In this document: piece after piece, positions 43,490-52,161 of the stretch
Numbering within the stretch: position 1 is the stretch's first letter
Layout of the letters: each line of letters begins with the position of its first letter
Translations under genes and position numbers: made by a program
Assembly (NCBI GenBank): GCA_003762615.1
Contig: RIAZ01000030.1
Span: 1 to 64,000 of the forward strand
Reading direction: 5' to 3'
Source of the DNA: Muribaculaceae bacterium Isolate-037 (Harlan)
Lineage (GTDB): Bacteria > Bacteroidota > Bacteroidia > Bacteroidales > Muribaculaceae
Length of the DNA stretch: 64,000 bases
Notes under the pieces: generated by a model
What the model saw: the letters and a program-made list of their open reading frames with translations, nothing else
Told to the model about the DNA's origin: nothing
Databases searched by the model: none

Positions 43490-44425
43490 CTATAATTGTC
43501 CAAATAAAATTCTAAGTCGTAGCCAAAAATCATTTGAAGCCTTTCCTGATGTATAATTATGATTCATCATCAGCCTAAGACGGCTTGCAAATGATTTTCG
43601 GTAATATGCCACACGTCCAACTTTGAGTCGAACATCTTCTGACATAAATTCCGAATATATTCGCAATAATTCTCTTGCTTGTATCTCCCGTTCATGTTTT
43701 ATATCTGGAAACAATAACTTTCTGACACGTCGTTTCCATATATCGAACTTACTTTTCTTAGCTCCTATCTGATTTGTATTATGTTGTCTATACAAAATAT
43801 AACTATTATGATCCACAATAGCCTCCCCCATCAACACAGCCAACTGATATATCCAAAAATCATGTGGTGGCGGACCCGCCGGTTCTCCGGATGCCATCAA
43901 CATCATAAGACGCGGAGAAGTCACTATCGTACATCCTATTGCCAGATTACGAATCAAACTATTCTCCACTGTAGGCTTCATCACCTCTCGCGTCCTGACA
44001 CATCCTTGATTTACCCCATCCTTATAGTAATACTGATTGGAGCAATAAAGCTTTATTTCATTCTTAATCTCAGAAAGGGATTCTGTCGCCCTCTTCAATT
44101 TTTCCGGAAGCCATATATCATCTTGGTCGGAAAAGGCATAATAATCATATTTACATGACAATTTAGACGTCCTTCGCACAAGTTCCATAAATGAACGTTT
44201 CCAACCAACGTTAATGCCCCTATCCACATATATTTTTCCAGGATAGCATTTCTCGTAGTCTGACAATATATCAATAGTGTTGTCGGCAGATCCATCATCC
44301 CTGACATAGATAGTGACATTCACATATTTCTGTCGGAATATGGAATCAAGCTGCTCTCTCAGATACAATTCGCCATTATAAGTGCTCATGAGCACAGCTA
44401 CCGAACTACACTTCCCTTCTTCCAT
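43490..44425 (-). CDS. Glycosyltransferase family 2 (rhamnosyltransferase-like)
   Basis: 311 residues from the ATG at 44423-44425; a TTG at 44437 would add four. GT-A fold: VAVLMSTYNGELYLREQLDSI, VRDDGSADNTIDIL, YAFSDQDDIWLPEKL (the DQDD motif common in alpha-rhamnosyltransferases), HDFWIYQLA. It acts in repeat-unit assembly at the inner membrane. 26 bp after the phosphatase gene. AT-rich. Confidence 0.9.
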   Translation of the reverse strand: MEEGKCSSVAVLMSTYNGELYLREQLDSIFRQKYVNVTIYVRDDGSADNTIDILSDYEKCYPGKIYVDRGINVGWKRSFMELVRRTSKLSCKYDYYAFSDQDDIWLPEKLKRATESLSEIKNEIKLYCSNQYYYKDGVNQGCVRTREVMKPTVENSLIRNLAIGCTIVTSPRLMMLMASGEPAGPPPHDFWIYQLAVLMGEAIVDHNSYILYRQHNTNQIGAKKSKFDIWKRRVRKLLFPDIKHEREIQARELLRIYSEFMSEDVRLKVGRVAYYRKSFASRLRLMMNHNYTSGKASNDFWLRLRILFGQL

Positions 44426-44451
44426 TATACAATGCAATTATCTGAATCAGG

Positions 44452-45180
44452 TCAATGAAATTTCCCTCCATTGGATACCACTTCACGAAGATTATCGAGC
44501 ACACTATTCTTCGTAGGCTTCAATGCAATCATCCTTTGGGTGGCATCAAGACGATGAAGGTCGCTACCTGTCAGGTCTGCCATCCCTTTTGACAACAACC
44601 ATTCACATTTCTTACGTGCAGTATCGCCATAGCCTCCAACCAAAGATGCGAAATTTATCTGAAACAACACTCCAAGTTCTTTCAAACGGATATAGTCACC
44701 CTCATCCATATAGCGGTAACGCTCCGGATGAGCAAGCACCGGGAAGTAACCGGCACTCTTGACCTTATCAAGAAGTTCATCCATTCCGATCGGGGGAGTA
44801 TAGTAAGACGTCTCAACAAGAAGATGCCTGCCATCCTCTCCTATCGGCAAAAAATCACCAGCTTCCAGACGCTCTTCAAAAAGTGTGTCAAGCATATTCT
44901 CTGCGGCAAGATGCAACTCGACCTTACCATTCCACTCTTTCTTAAGTTCCTCAAAGCGTGCTCTTAATTCTGCTGTGGTATTGGGATAGTCCTCCATTAT
45001 GTGAGGAGTGAGCCACACATGCCTTATTCCCAAATCCTCATAGAAACGCAACACTTCAAGCGAATCGCTCATCCTCTTTATGCCATCGTCCACTCCCGGC
45101 AATATATGGGAATGCCAATCGATGAATCCGTCAAACATTCCGGATTCCTTTATTGATTTCACTGTCTTAAATGGCCACAT
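44452..45180 (-). CDS. PHP-family tyrosine-protein phosphatase (CpsB/YwqE-like)
   Basis: 242 residues. Metal-binding PHP motifs: DWHSHILPGVDDG (about 20-33), WLTPHIMEDYP, VLAHPERYRYM, TGSDLHRLDATQ. It dephosphorylates the tyrosine autokinase Wzc, whose gene lies 65 bp upstream, and so controls polymer export and length (family knowledge). Confidence 0.92.
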   Translation of the reverse strand: MWPFKTVKSIKESGMFDGFIDWHSHILPGVDDGIKRMSDSLEVLRFYEDLGIRHVWLTPHIMEDYPNTTAELRARFEELKKEWNGKVELHLAAENMLDTLFEERLEAGDFLPIGEDGRHLLVETSYYTPPIGMDELLDKVKSAGYFPVLAHPERYRYMDEGDYIRLKELGVLFQINFASLVGGYGDTARKKCEWLLSKGMADLTGSDLHRLDATQRMIALKPTKNSVLDNLREVVSNGGKFH

Positions 45181-45245
45181 CTTTTTTATGTATGAAGGTA
45201 TAAAGGATGAAGTATGATGGATTAAATGGTTATTCTTATATTAAC

Positions 45246-47648
45246 TTACTGATAACTTTGATAGTTACCGTATGTGTAATAGCGGCTATGGACCGCCTCT
45301 GTTCCATTCAGAATAAGGCTCATATTCTTGAATTTCTTATTCTCATAGAACTCATTAAGTTCCGTTAATGCCTCTCGTTCAAGCAGACCGGCACGCACCA
45401 CAAACAGTGTGCGGTCGGCATATTGACCAACAATCTGAGTATCGACGACAATGTTGACAGGCGGACAGTCAAGCAGCACGTAGTCATACTCTCCTCTGAC
45501 CTCATTCAACAGGTCAGTCAATCTGCCGTTTTCAAGAAGTTCCGCAGGATTAGGCGGCATCTTTCCTACCGGAAGGATCGACAGCAATTCATTATCCTGC
45601 ACCTTGACGATAAGACTCCGCCAATTATCATTATTTCCAGTCAGATAATCCGTGATTCCCTTATGAGGCATGCCGACAAACATTGAGGAGGAACCATGAC
45701 GGAGATCACAATCAATCAGAAGCACCCTCTTCTTCTTTAGGGCAAAACTGAGTCCCAAATTATATGATATGAATGACTTTCCACTACCCGGATTGAACGA
45801 CGTGAGCATGATTATCTGAGAACCATCACCCTTGCCCGACATGAAATCGATATTGCTGCGAATTACGCGGAAAGCCTCGTTGACCACATCACGCTTACCC
45901 TCCTCAACGACTGCAAGTGGAGGTTTCTCATCCTCAAGTTTCTTATTCTTCTTGACCACAACCTTAAATTTCTTACGCTTGCCGACAAACGGTATCTCTC
46001 CGGCGAACGGAATCTTTACACCATCAAGATCTTTCTTACTTCTGACTTTCGTATTGCCGGTTTCAAGCATATATATCGTTATCAACGGTAATGCAAGACC
46101 AAGTAGGAATGTCACTGCAAGAATAAGTTTCTTCTTTGGAGATACAGGTTTAAGAGAACCCATCGGAGGTGTTATCACGCGTGTATTTTCAGCCGTAAAC
46201 TTCTGGCTAAGTTCATTCTCCTCACGCTTCTGGAGAAGGAACAGATACAGACCTTCCTTCACCTTCTGCTGGCGTGTGTCAGACAACAACGGCAATGCCT
46301 TCTCTGAAGTCCCGGCGATCTTGCCTGTTGTCTTAATCTTCTCTTCACGGAAACTACGCAGACGGGTCTTCAGTCCGGCGATACGGTTTGACATACTGCG
46401 AGTGATTGACTCTCGGAGTCCGTTCAGCTGAGAGTCATAATCCTCGACAAGAGGATTACGTTCCGACGAATTGCTTACAAGATTATTACGAGCCAACAGA
46501 ATCGTATTATAAGTGGCGATATCTTTCTCTATCGAAGGATTATCAAGACCTGTATTAGCTGGTATGATATTAAATTTATTGGCACTGTCATCCAGGAAAT
46601 CCTTCATATAGGTAGTAATCGAAAGTTGATTTTCAATATTCAATATCGACTGTTCAAGATTCGATTCTTTCTCCATGGATGCCTGAGCCGAAGCTATAAG
46701 GTCAGGGCTTCCTGTGGTTGTCTGATATTTTGCAATATTGCTGTCCACATCTCCGAGTTCCTGTTGTATCAGACGAAGACGCTCGTCGATAAATGCAGAT
46801 GTAGCGACTGCCATCTTATTTTTATCTTCAATCCAATTCTCATTGTAGACAAGAAGCACTGTATTCAGAATATCTTCAGCTCTCTGCACACTGACATCCC
46901 TTATTGTAAGACCAATTATTTCTGCATCCTGATTAACAAGATCTCCATTAAGCTTCTCCCCATAATTTTCCACAGTGGTCTGCATTGGTTTCTTGACCAC
47001 TTTCAATTCAATAGATTCAGTTATAGGAAGTCCGTCATATTCCGGATTCGGAGTGACCTTAACTATTCCTATCGGAGTCTTGACAGATTCTTTCCCTTTA
47101 GGAAGAGTAGCCTCTCCAGCAAGTTCTATCTTTCCATCGATTGTAAATTTACGAAACTCCCTCATTTTTATATTGCCATCAGCAGAGAGTTCCATTTTGA
47201 AAGATGCGCCACCTTGTTCCTCTATACCTTGCATATCTACAATGTAAGGCAACGTGTGTCCGTATAGCGTTACCGGATGGAATCCACCCAGACGGTCATA
47301 GTTCATATCAAGATGCAGTCTTCGGGCGACCTCATACATCACTGCCGGAGATTTAAGAGAAATCAACTCATTGTAAACGCTTGTATTACTTGACACAAGT
47401 CCAAATGAAGAGAATACACCAGCCATGTCAGGGACTCCAGATCCACCCTCTTGATCTTTTATCAAAACCTCTTCCGTACGCTGATATTCCGGCTGCTGAC
47501 AAAGTATATAAAGCACACCTGCTCCAACACATATAATCAACGATAACAATATCCATTGCCATCGTGATTTACATGCCTGTATGTAATCCTTAATTGAAAA
47601 ATCCGAGAATCCGGAGATACCTTCCGGTTTTGTTTTTGTGTTATCCAT
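45246..47648 (-). CDS. wzc: Polysaccharide co-polymerase and tyrosine autokinase (Wzc)
   Basis: 800 residues. N-terminal Wzz domain with a membrane segment at about 33-53, a periplasmic coiled-coil region, a second membrane segment at about 508-530 (LILAVTFLLGLALPLITIYM), and a cytoplasmic BY-kinase domain with Walker A SFNPGSGKSFISYNLG, Walker A' VLLIDCDLRHG and Walker B VLLDCPP. The C-terminus has a cluster of five Tyr (SRYYTYGNYQSYQ), the autophosphorylation site. It works with Wza and the PHP phosphatase. Confidence 0.95.
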   Translation of the reverse strand: MDNTKTKPEGISGFSDFSIKDYIQACKSRWQWILLSLIICVGAGVLYILCQQPEYQRTEEVLIKDQEGGSGVPDMAGVFSSFGLVSSNTSVYNELISLKSPAVMYEVARRLHLDMNYDRLGGFHPVTLYGHTLPYIVDMQGIEEQGGASFKMELSADGNIKMREFRKFTIDGKIELAGEATLPKGKESVKTPIGIVKVTPNPEYDGLPITESIELKVVKKPMQTTVENYGEKLNGDLVNQDAEIIGLTIRDVSVQRAEDILNTVLLVYNENWIEDKNKMAVATSAFIDERLRLIQQELGDVDSNIAKYQTTTGSPDLIASAQASMEKESNLEQSILNIENQLSITTYMKDFLDDSANKFNIIPANTGLDNPSIEKDIATYNTILLARNNLVSNSSERNPLVEDYDSQLNGLRESITRSMSNRIAGLKTRLRSFREEKIKTTGKIAGTSEKALPLLSDTRQQKVKEGLYLFLLQKREENELSQKFTAENTRVITPPMGSLKPVSPKKKLILAVTFLLGLALPLITIYMLETGNTKVRSKKDLDGVKIPFAGEIPFVGKRKKFKVVVKKNKKLEDEKPPLAVVEEGKRDVVNEAFRVIRSNIDFMSGKGDGSQIIMLTSFNPGSGKSFISYNLGLSFALKKKRVLLIDCDLRHGSSSMFVGMPHKGITDYLTGNNDNWRSLIVKVQDNELLSILPVGKMPPNPAELLENGRLTDLLNEVRGEYDYVLLDCPPVNIVVDTQIVGQYADRTLFVVRAGLLEREALTELNEFYENKKFKNMSLILNGTEAVHSRYYTYGNYQSYQ

Positions 47649-47736
47649 ATCTTGCGCAAATCCGGAAACAAACTCCGGCTTGGTTATGCAATATTGCGGT
47701 TATTTATTAAAGCAGAATATTTGTCAGCAAACAAAA

Positions 47737-48567
47737 TCATTTGAACACCAACACTGCCACAGAAGTGAGCAACGATGCCACCGATACCCAGAAACCTGCC
47801 GACAATATATTATTTCCGTTGACTGTGGTCTGACGTTTGCGGACGCTATTCGGCTCCACATATATTATGTCTCCTTGTTTTATATAGTAAGCCGGTGAAG
47901 ACGAGAGACTCTTAAAATTGGTCAAATCTACACGATAAGTGTGGATTCCATCCTTCTCCTCTCTCACAACAATTACATTCTCACGCTGTCCTTGTATCGT
48001 AAGGTCCCCGGCAAGTGATAACGCCTCCAGGATGTTCAGACGATCCTTGTTGATATCGTATCTTCCTGTACGATTCACCTCCCCCATCACAGAAAAACCG
48101 GTGTTAAGAAATTCCACTGTGACAACAGGATCTTTCACAAGTTCACGTCCTATCAACTCACCTTTGACAAAACCTGCAAGTTCGCTGCGAGACATTCCCT
48201 CTACTTTAAGCACACCCAATACAGGGAAATCTATTGTTCCTTCAGATGACACGGTATAGGTGGAGATTCCTTCTCCTGATGGAGTATAGGTACGCAAACT
48301 GCTGCCAGTTCCACTTGTACTTGCTTCATATCCAAGCCGATTGGAAGCCACCGTAAGATTAAATAGACTTGACAAGGCTGGATCCTTGGATTTCACCACG
48401 ATTGAGAGCCTGTCATGAGGCTGCACCTTTATCTCTGTTTGAGAAACAGGAACGACTGTCTCTGTTATATCCTGAAAATATGTAACATTCTTAGGAGTGC
48501 TGCAAGACACAGCATTAATGGCAATTACCATCGCCACCGTATATTTCAACAGTGTTTTTCTTTTCAT
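47737..48567 (-). CDS. wza: Polysaccharide export lipoprotein (Wza family)
   Basis: 276 residues. Lipoprotein signal with lipobox AVSC (Cys near residue 22), a Poly_export domain (about 40-140, VQPHDRLSIVVKSKDP), an SLBB-like domain (NTGFSVMGEVNRTGRYDINKDRLNILEALSLAGDL) and a C-terminal membrane-like helix (ILSAGFWVSVASLLTSVAVLVFK). It forms the outer-membrane exit channel for the polymer. 88 bp upstream of wzc. Confidence 0.93.
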   Translation of the reverse strand: MKRKTLLKYTVAMVIAINAVSCSTPKNVTYFQDITETVVPVSQTEIKVQPHDRLSIVVKSKDPALSSLFNLTVASNRLGYEASTSGTGSSLRTYTPSGEGISTYTVSSEGTIDFPVLGVLKVEGMSRSELAGFVKGELIGRELVKDPVVTVEFLNTGFSVMGEVNRTGRYDINKDRLNILEALSLAGDLTIQGQRENVIVVREEKDGIHTYRVDLTNFKSLSSSPAYYIKQGDIIYVEPNSVRKRQTTVNGNNILSAGFWVSVASLLTSVAVLVFK

Positions 48568-48587
48568 ATCCCTAAGATTTTCTCTCT

Positions 48588-49715
48588 TTAATCAAATAAA
48601 TGTTGGTTAAGTTTTGCCTCACGTTTACGGATACCTCTTGTCAGAAGCATATTGGCTATGGTCCATACAATCACGTCGAATGCTATGAGTGCTGTAGGAT
48701 TGACTTCGGAGGAGAGTGCCACATTCACCACAATAAATGCCGCTGCCCATATCATTATGACGATAAGGGCTGTGCGTTGGTTCAGACCCAAAGCAAGCAG
48801 TTTATGATGGATATGGCATTTATCGGGAAGGAAAGGATTCCTATGACGGCGCACACGATGGAGATAGACACGCACAACATCGAAACATGGAATGATCAAT
48901 GGAGAAAGAGCCATGACCATAGGGTTAAACTCATGGGTGAACGTAGCGGAATCTATGTGGAGCATTGCAATCGCACAGAACACCATGATCATGCCCGTGG
49001 TCAACGCACCGGTATCGCCCATAAATATCTTCTTCTGCTTCTTGGCATTACCAAACACGTTGTAGTAGAAGAACGGGAGCAGGGTGCCGGCTGCTGCCGA
49101 TGCAAGCATCGAGTAGACATGCTCGCCGCTTATATAGAACAATATGGCGTAGAACACCAATGCCACCGTGCTCAACCCGGATGCAAGCCCGTCAATACCG
49201 TCTATCAGATTGATGGCATTCACCACGTAGACCACTGCAAATATTGTCACGAGACAACCGAACCATGCATAAAGCTCATTAAGCCACAAGAATCCGTAGA
49301 AATCGTCAATATACATGCCGGATGCGACAATAAGCAACGCAGATATTATCTGGACTATGAATTTTGCCATATACCGCACCCCGATAAGATCGTCTGCCAT
49401 GCCTACCAAGAACATCAGCAACACCGCACACACCATAAAATACATCGGGACCGTTGACAACGCCACTTCTGTCCACAATGCAGGATTACCATATTTCAGA
49501 TTGAATCCTATTATCACTGCAACTGAAAACAATATCGAGGGGAGAAACGCAATGCCACCAAGACGCGGCACCACTCCCTTATGAATCTTTCGCTCATCGA
49601 TGTCGTCAAACAATTTTTTTCTAAACGCAATCAACAGAATCTGCGGTATTATTATACCGGCAAGCACCAGTGCGATAGCAAACGCAAGAATGTCATTACT
49701 TAGCCAATCTATCAT
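48588..49715 (-). CDS. Polyisoprenyl-phosphate sugar-1-phosphate transferase (WecA/TagO-like, MraY family)
   Basis: 375 residues, about 10-11 membrane segments. Family motifs: DERKIHKGVVPRLGGIAF, MADDLIGVRYM, NAINLIDGIDGLASGLS, IFMGDTGALTTG, and PDKCHIHHKLLALGL with the HIHH motif. It starts the repeat unit by moving a sugar phosphate, probably GlcNAc-1-phosphate, to undecaprenyl phosphate. First gene of the minus-strand row. Confidence 0.93.
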   Translation of the reverse strand: MIDWLSNDILAFAIALVLAGIIIPQILLIAFRKKLFDDIDERKIHKGVVPRLGGIAFLPSILFSVAVIIGFNLKYGNPALWTEVALSTVPMYFMVCAVLLMFLVGMADDLIGVRYMAKFIVQIISALLIVASGMYIDDFYGFLWLNELYAWFGCLVTIFAVVYVVNAINLIDGIDGLASGLSTVALVFYAILFYISGEHVYSMLASAAAGTLLPFFYYNVFGNAKKQKKIFMGDTGALTTGMIMVFCAIAMLHIDSATFTHEFNPMVMALSPLIIPCFDVVRVYLHRVRRHRNPFLPDKCHIHHKLLALGLNQRTALIVIMIWAAAFIVVNVALSSEVNPTALIAFDVIVWTIANMLLTRGIRKREAKLNQHLFD

Positions 49716-50049
49716 AGATAAGAATTATTTTTTAGGAATCCCTTTTTTTATTTGCAAACAATTTTTTGAAGCGGTCTAAACTTCAATGAACAGATTGAGC
49801 AGAACCTGAAAACCGACTTGAGTCTAATTTTGTTTTAATATAAAATATCGATTCCACACAATTGTCCTCATGACAACAACGTTATTTTAATGTATTTATT
49901 GAATAAGCAGGCGTCAAGTTTCTTCAAATATTTCATTTTGTCTATTCCAGGATTGATTAAGGATTGTTCCCTGACCTATTTTCACGACAGGACTCATGAT
50001 TGAAATAGCCGATATGACCGGGAACTTCTCTCCTCATTATTAAAACAAT
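49716..50049. other. 334-bp divergent intergenic region upstream of the capsule row and wzi-like gene
   Basis: It separates the minus-strand capsule genes from the plus-strand wzi-like gene. A plus-strand -7 element (TAATTTTG, 49825-49832) is present, but a TTG lies 27 nt upstream, too far. No clear minus-strand promoter, RNA or repeat is seen, although the row must have its promoter here or near. Confidence 0.45.
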
Positions 50050-51549
50050 ATGAGACACAAGACAAACCTACGGATCCTGACTGCCCTTTTTATGCCACTC
50101 CTCTTGCAGCTCGGATTTACATTCACTGCGCATGCGGATTCCATCCGAAATGATTCCATCCGTTATCTCGCTGAGACGAGAGCGACGTTTTCCGCCGGAG
50201 CAAATACCCCATTCTGGCTTGTGAGCAACTTACAGGGACTCGGGTCGCCCGAAAAAAATAATGGTTTTGTAAGAGCCGCCGTTTTCCGCGACATTGACCG
50301 CAGCAAGAGGTTTTCCTGGGGTGCGGCAGTAGACCTTGTCGCATCATGGAGATCCACCGCACCATTCTCAATCCATCAGCTATATGGTGAGGTAAAATAC
50401 CGGTCTTTAGGCGCAATGCTCGGTAGTAAGGAGATATGGAGCAGTTTTAACAACCCTCGCTTGTCCTCCGGTAACCTGCTTTTCTCCGGAAATGCTTTGC
50501 CCGTGCCGCAACTACGTGTCGGCATATTTGATTATGCCGATTTCTGGGGAACAAAAGGCTGGTTCGCTGTAAAGGGATACATCTCATACGGAATGTTCAC
50601 CGATGGAAGATGGCAGAAATCTTGGGCCGCCGACACGCCCAAATCGAAACGTGCGGAGAACGTTCTGTTCCATTCAAAAGGACTATGGCTGCGTGGCGGT
50701 AATCCCTCAAAATTCCCGCTTGTCGGTGAGGTGGGGATAGAGATGGCGACTCAATTCGGAGGGAAAGCCTATAAAAATGGAGAATCCTTGTCACTTGGTA
50801 GCAGTCTGAAGCATTGGGTGAGAGCATTTTTCCCTACTTCAACCACACTTGACACATTTCTTGGCGAAACCACAAGTATCGATGGGAATATGGTCGGAGA
50901 ATACACCATAGCTTTGTCATGGATTCCAAACGCCGATTGGAAAATAAGAGCATATTTCGAGCATTATTTCGAAGACCAGTCGCAGATGACTTTCGAATAT
51001 GGCTGGAAAGATGGTCTGTGGGGCATCGAGGCTCGGCTGCCCAAGAATCCTTTCGTGACGACATTTGTGTATGAATTTCTTTATTCCAAGGATCAGACAG
51101 GCGCAGTGCTGCACAACAGTTCCGACAAGGTGCCGGAGCAAGTCAGCGGACGCGACAACTACTACAATCATTCAATCTATCCGGGTTGGCAACATTGGGG
51201 GATGGGAATCGGCAATCCCCTCGCAATCTCCCCACTATACAACCGTAGCCACCTGCTCACATTCATGAACACTCGCATAGTGGCTCATCATTTCGGCATA
51301 GCCGGCAAGCCACATCCCGAGGTAGACTACAGACTTCTGCTATCCTTCTCCCGAAACTGGGGTACATATCAGTATCCATCTCCGGAAATATTGGGGAATT
51401 TCAACGCAATGCTTGAAGCGACGTGGAAACCCAGTAAATTAAAAGGATGGTATTTCTCCGGTGCAATTGCAGGCGACTCCGGCAAACTTCTCGGTAAAAG
51501 TTTTGGCGGCATGATCTCCATAGGGAAAACCGGATTCTTTAAATTATGA
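50050..51549 (+). CDS. Capsule assembly Wzi family outer-membrane protein
   Basis: 499 residues with a signal peptide (about 1-30, ending AHA-DS). The body is a beta-barrel with FWLVSNLQGLGS, FDYADFWGTKGWFAVKGYISYGMF and the IYPGWQHWGMGIGNPL segment seen in Bacteroidetes Wzi-like proteins. It is thought to help attach or assemble capsule at the outer membrane. It is divergent from the capsule row and overlaps the next gene by ATGA. Confidence 0.88.
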   Translation: MRHKTNLRILTALFMPLLLQLGFTFTAHADSIRNDSIRYLAETRATFSAGANTPFWLVSNLQGLGSPEKNNGFVRAAVFRDIDRSKRFSWGAAVDLVASWRSTAPFSIHQLYGEVKYRSLGAMLGSKEIWSSFNNPRLSSGNLLFSGNALPVPQLRVGIFDYADFWGTKGWFAVKGYISYGMFTDGRWQKSWAADTPKSKRAENVLFHSKGLWLRGGNPSKFPLVGEVGIEMATQFGGKAYKNGESLSLGSSLKHWVRAFFPTSTTLDTFLGETTSIDGNMVGEYTIALSWIPNADWKIRAYFEHYFEDQSQMTFEYGWKDGLWGIEARLPKNPFVTTFVYEFLYSKDQTGAVLHNSSDKVPEQVSGRDNYYNHSIYPGWQHWGMGIGNPLAISPLYNRSHLLTFMNTRIVAHHFGIAGKPHPEVDYRLLLSFSRNWGTYQYPSPEILGNFNAMLEATWKPSKLKGWYFSGAIAGDSGKLLGKSFGGMISIGKTGFFKL

Positions 51550-52001
51550 TATCCAAAACCCAATATGCAAAAATGAAACAGAATCATATAAAAAAATTTT
51601 TCTGGAGATATCTCTTCATCAGCATAGCGTTGACTGCATTATCCGCATGCCAGAAAGCCCCGATCAACGGAGACCTTGACGGTCAATGGCAGGTAATGTC
51701 GGTAGAACCGGAGCCTGACCGACAACCGTTTGATGTCAACATATACTACTGTTTCTACCTCCACACCTGTCATCTCACATCGTATGGAGAGGGTGTATGG
51801 ACTACCGGCAATTTCTCTTTTGACGGAGAATCGCTTTCCCTTGATTTCCCTTATCTTGATATGGAAAAACCGTTGGCAAGCGAGAAGCTAAGTCAATTCG
51901 GGATATCATCAAATCCCGTCACATTTGACGTGGCTCATCTTGACAATAAGAAAATGATTCTCAAGAATGGCAACACCACCGTCACCCTCCGGAAATTCTA
52001 A
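51546..52001 (+). CDS. Small lipoprotein, lipocalin-like
   Basis: 151 residues from the ATG overlapping the wzi-like stop (ATGA); a second ATG at 51573 gives 142 residues and puts the signal nearer the N-terminus. The signal ends in a lipobox LSAC-QK. The remainder is a beta-rich domain with LDGQWQVMSVEPEP and a Tyr-rich strand, resembling the lipocalin-like families of Bacteroidales. It may act with the Wzi-like protein, as the genes are coupled (inference). Exact family not certain. Confidence 0.7.
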   Translation: MISKTQYAKMKQNHIKKFFWRYLFISIALTALSACQKAPINGDLDGQWQVMSVEPEPDRQPFDVNIYYCFYLHTCHLTSYGEGVWTTGNFSFDGESLSLDFPYLDMEKPLASEKLSQFGISSNPVTFDVAHLDNKKMILKNGNTTVTLRKF

Positions 52002-52161
52002 GCCGGGATGGTCTGCATCCCTCCTCTGACCGTCCCGCACCCGCCCCCTAAAGGGAGAGAACAAGCCACTCTTGACGCACTAAAGTATTTGTTCATCAAG
52101 TGATCTGCCGGCAAGGCAGATTCCTCCTCAAGTATAACCTATAAACAATCATCTTAAACCC

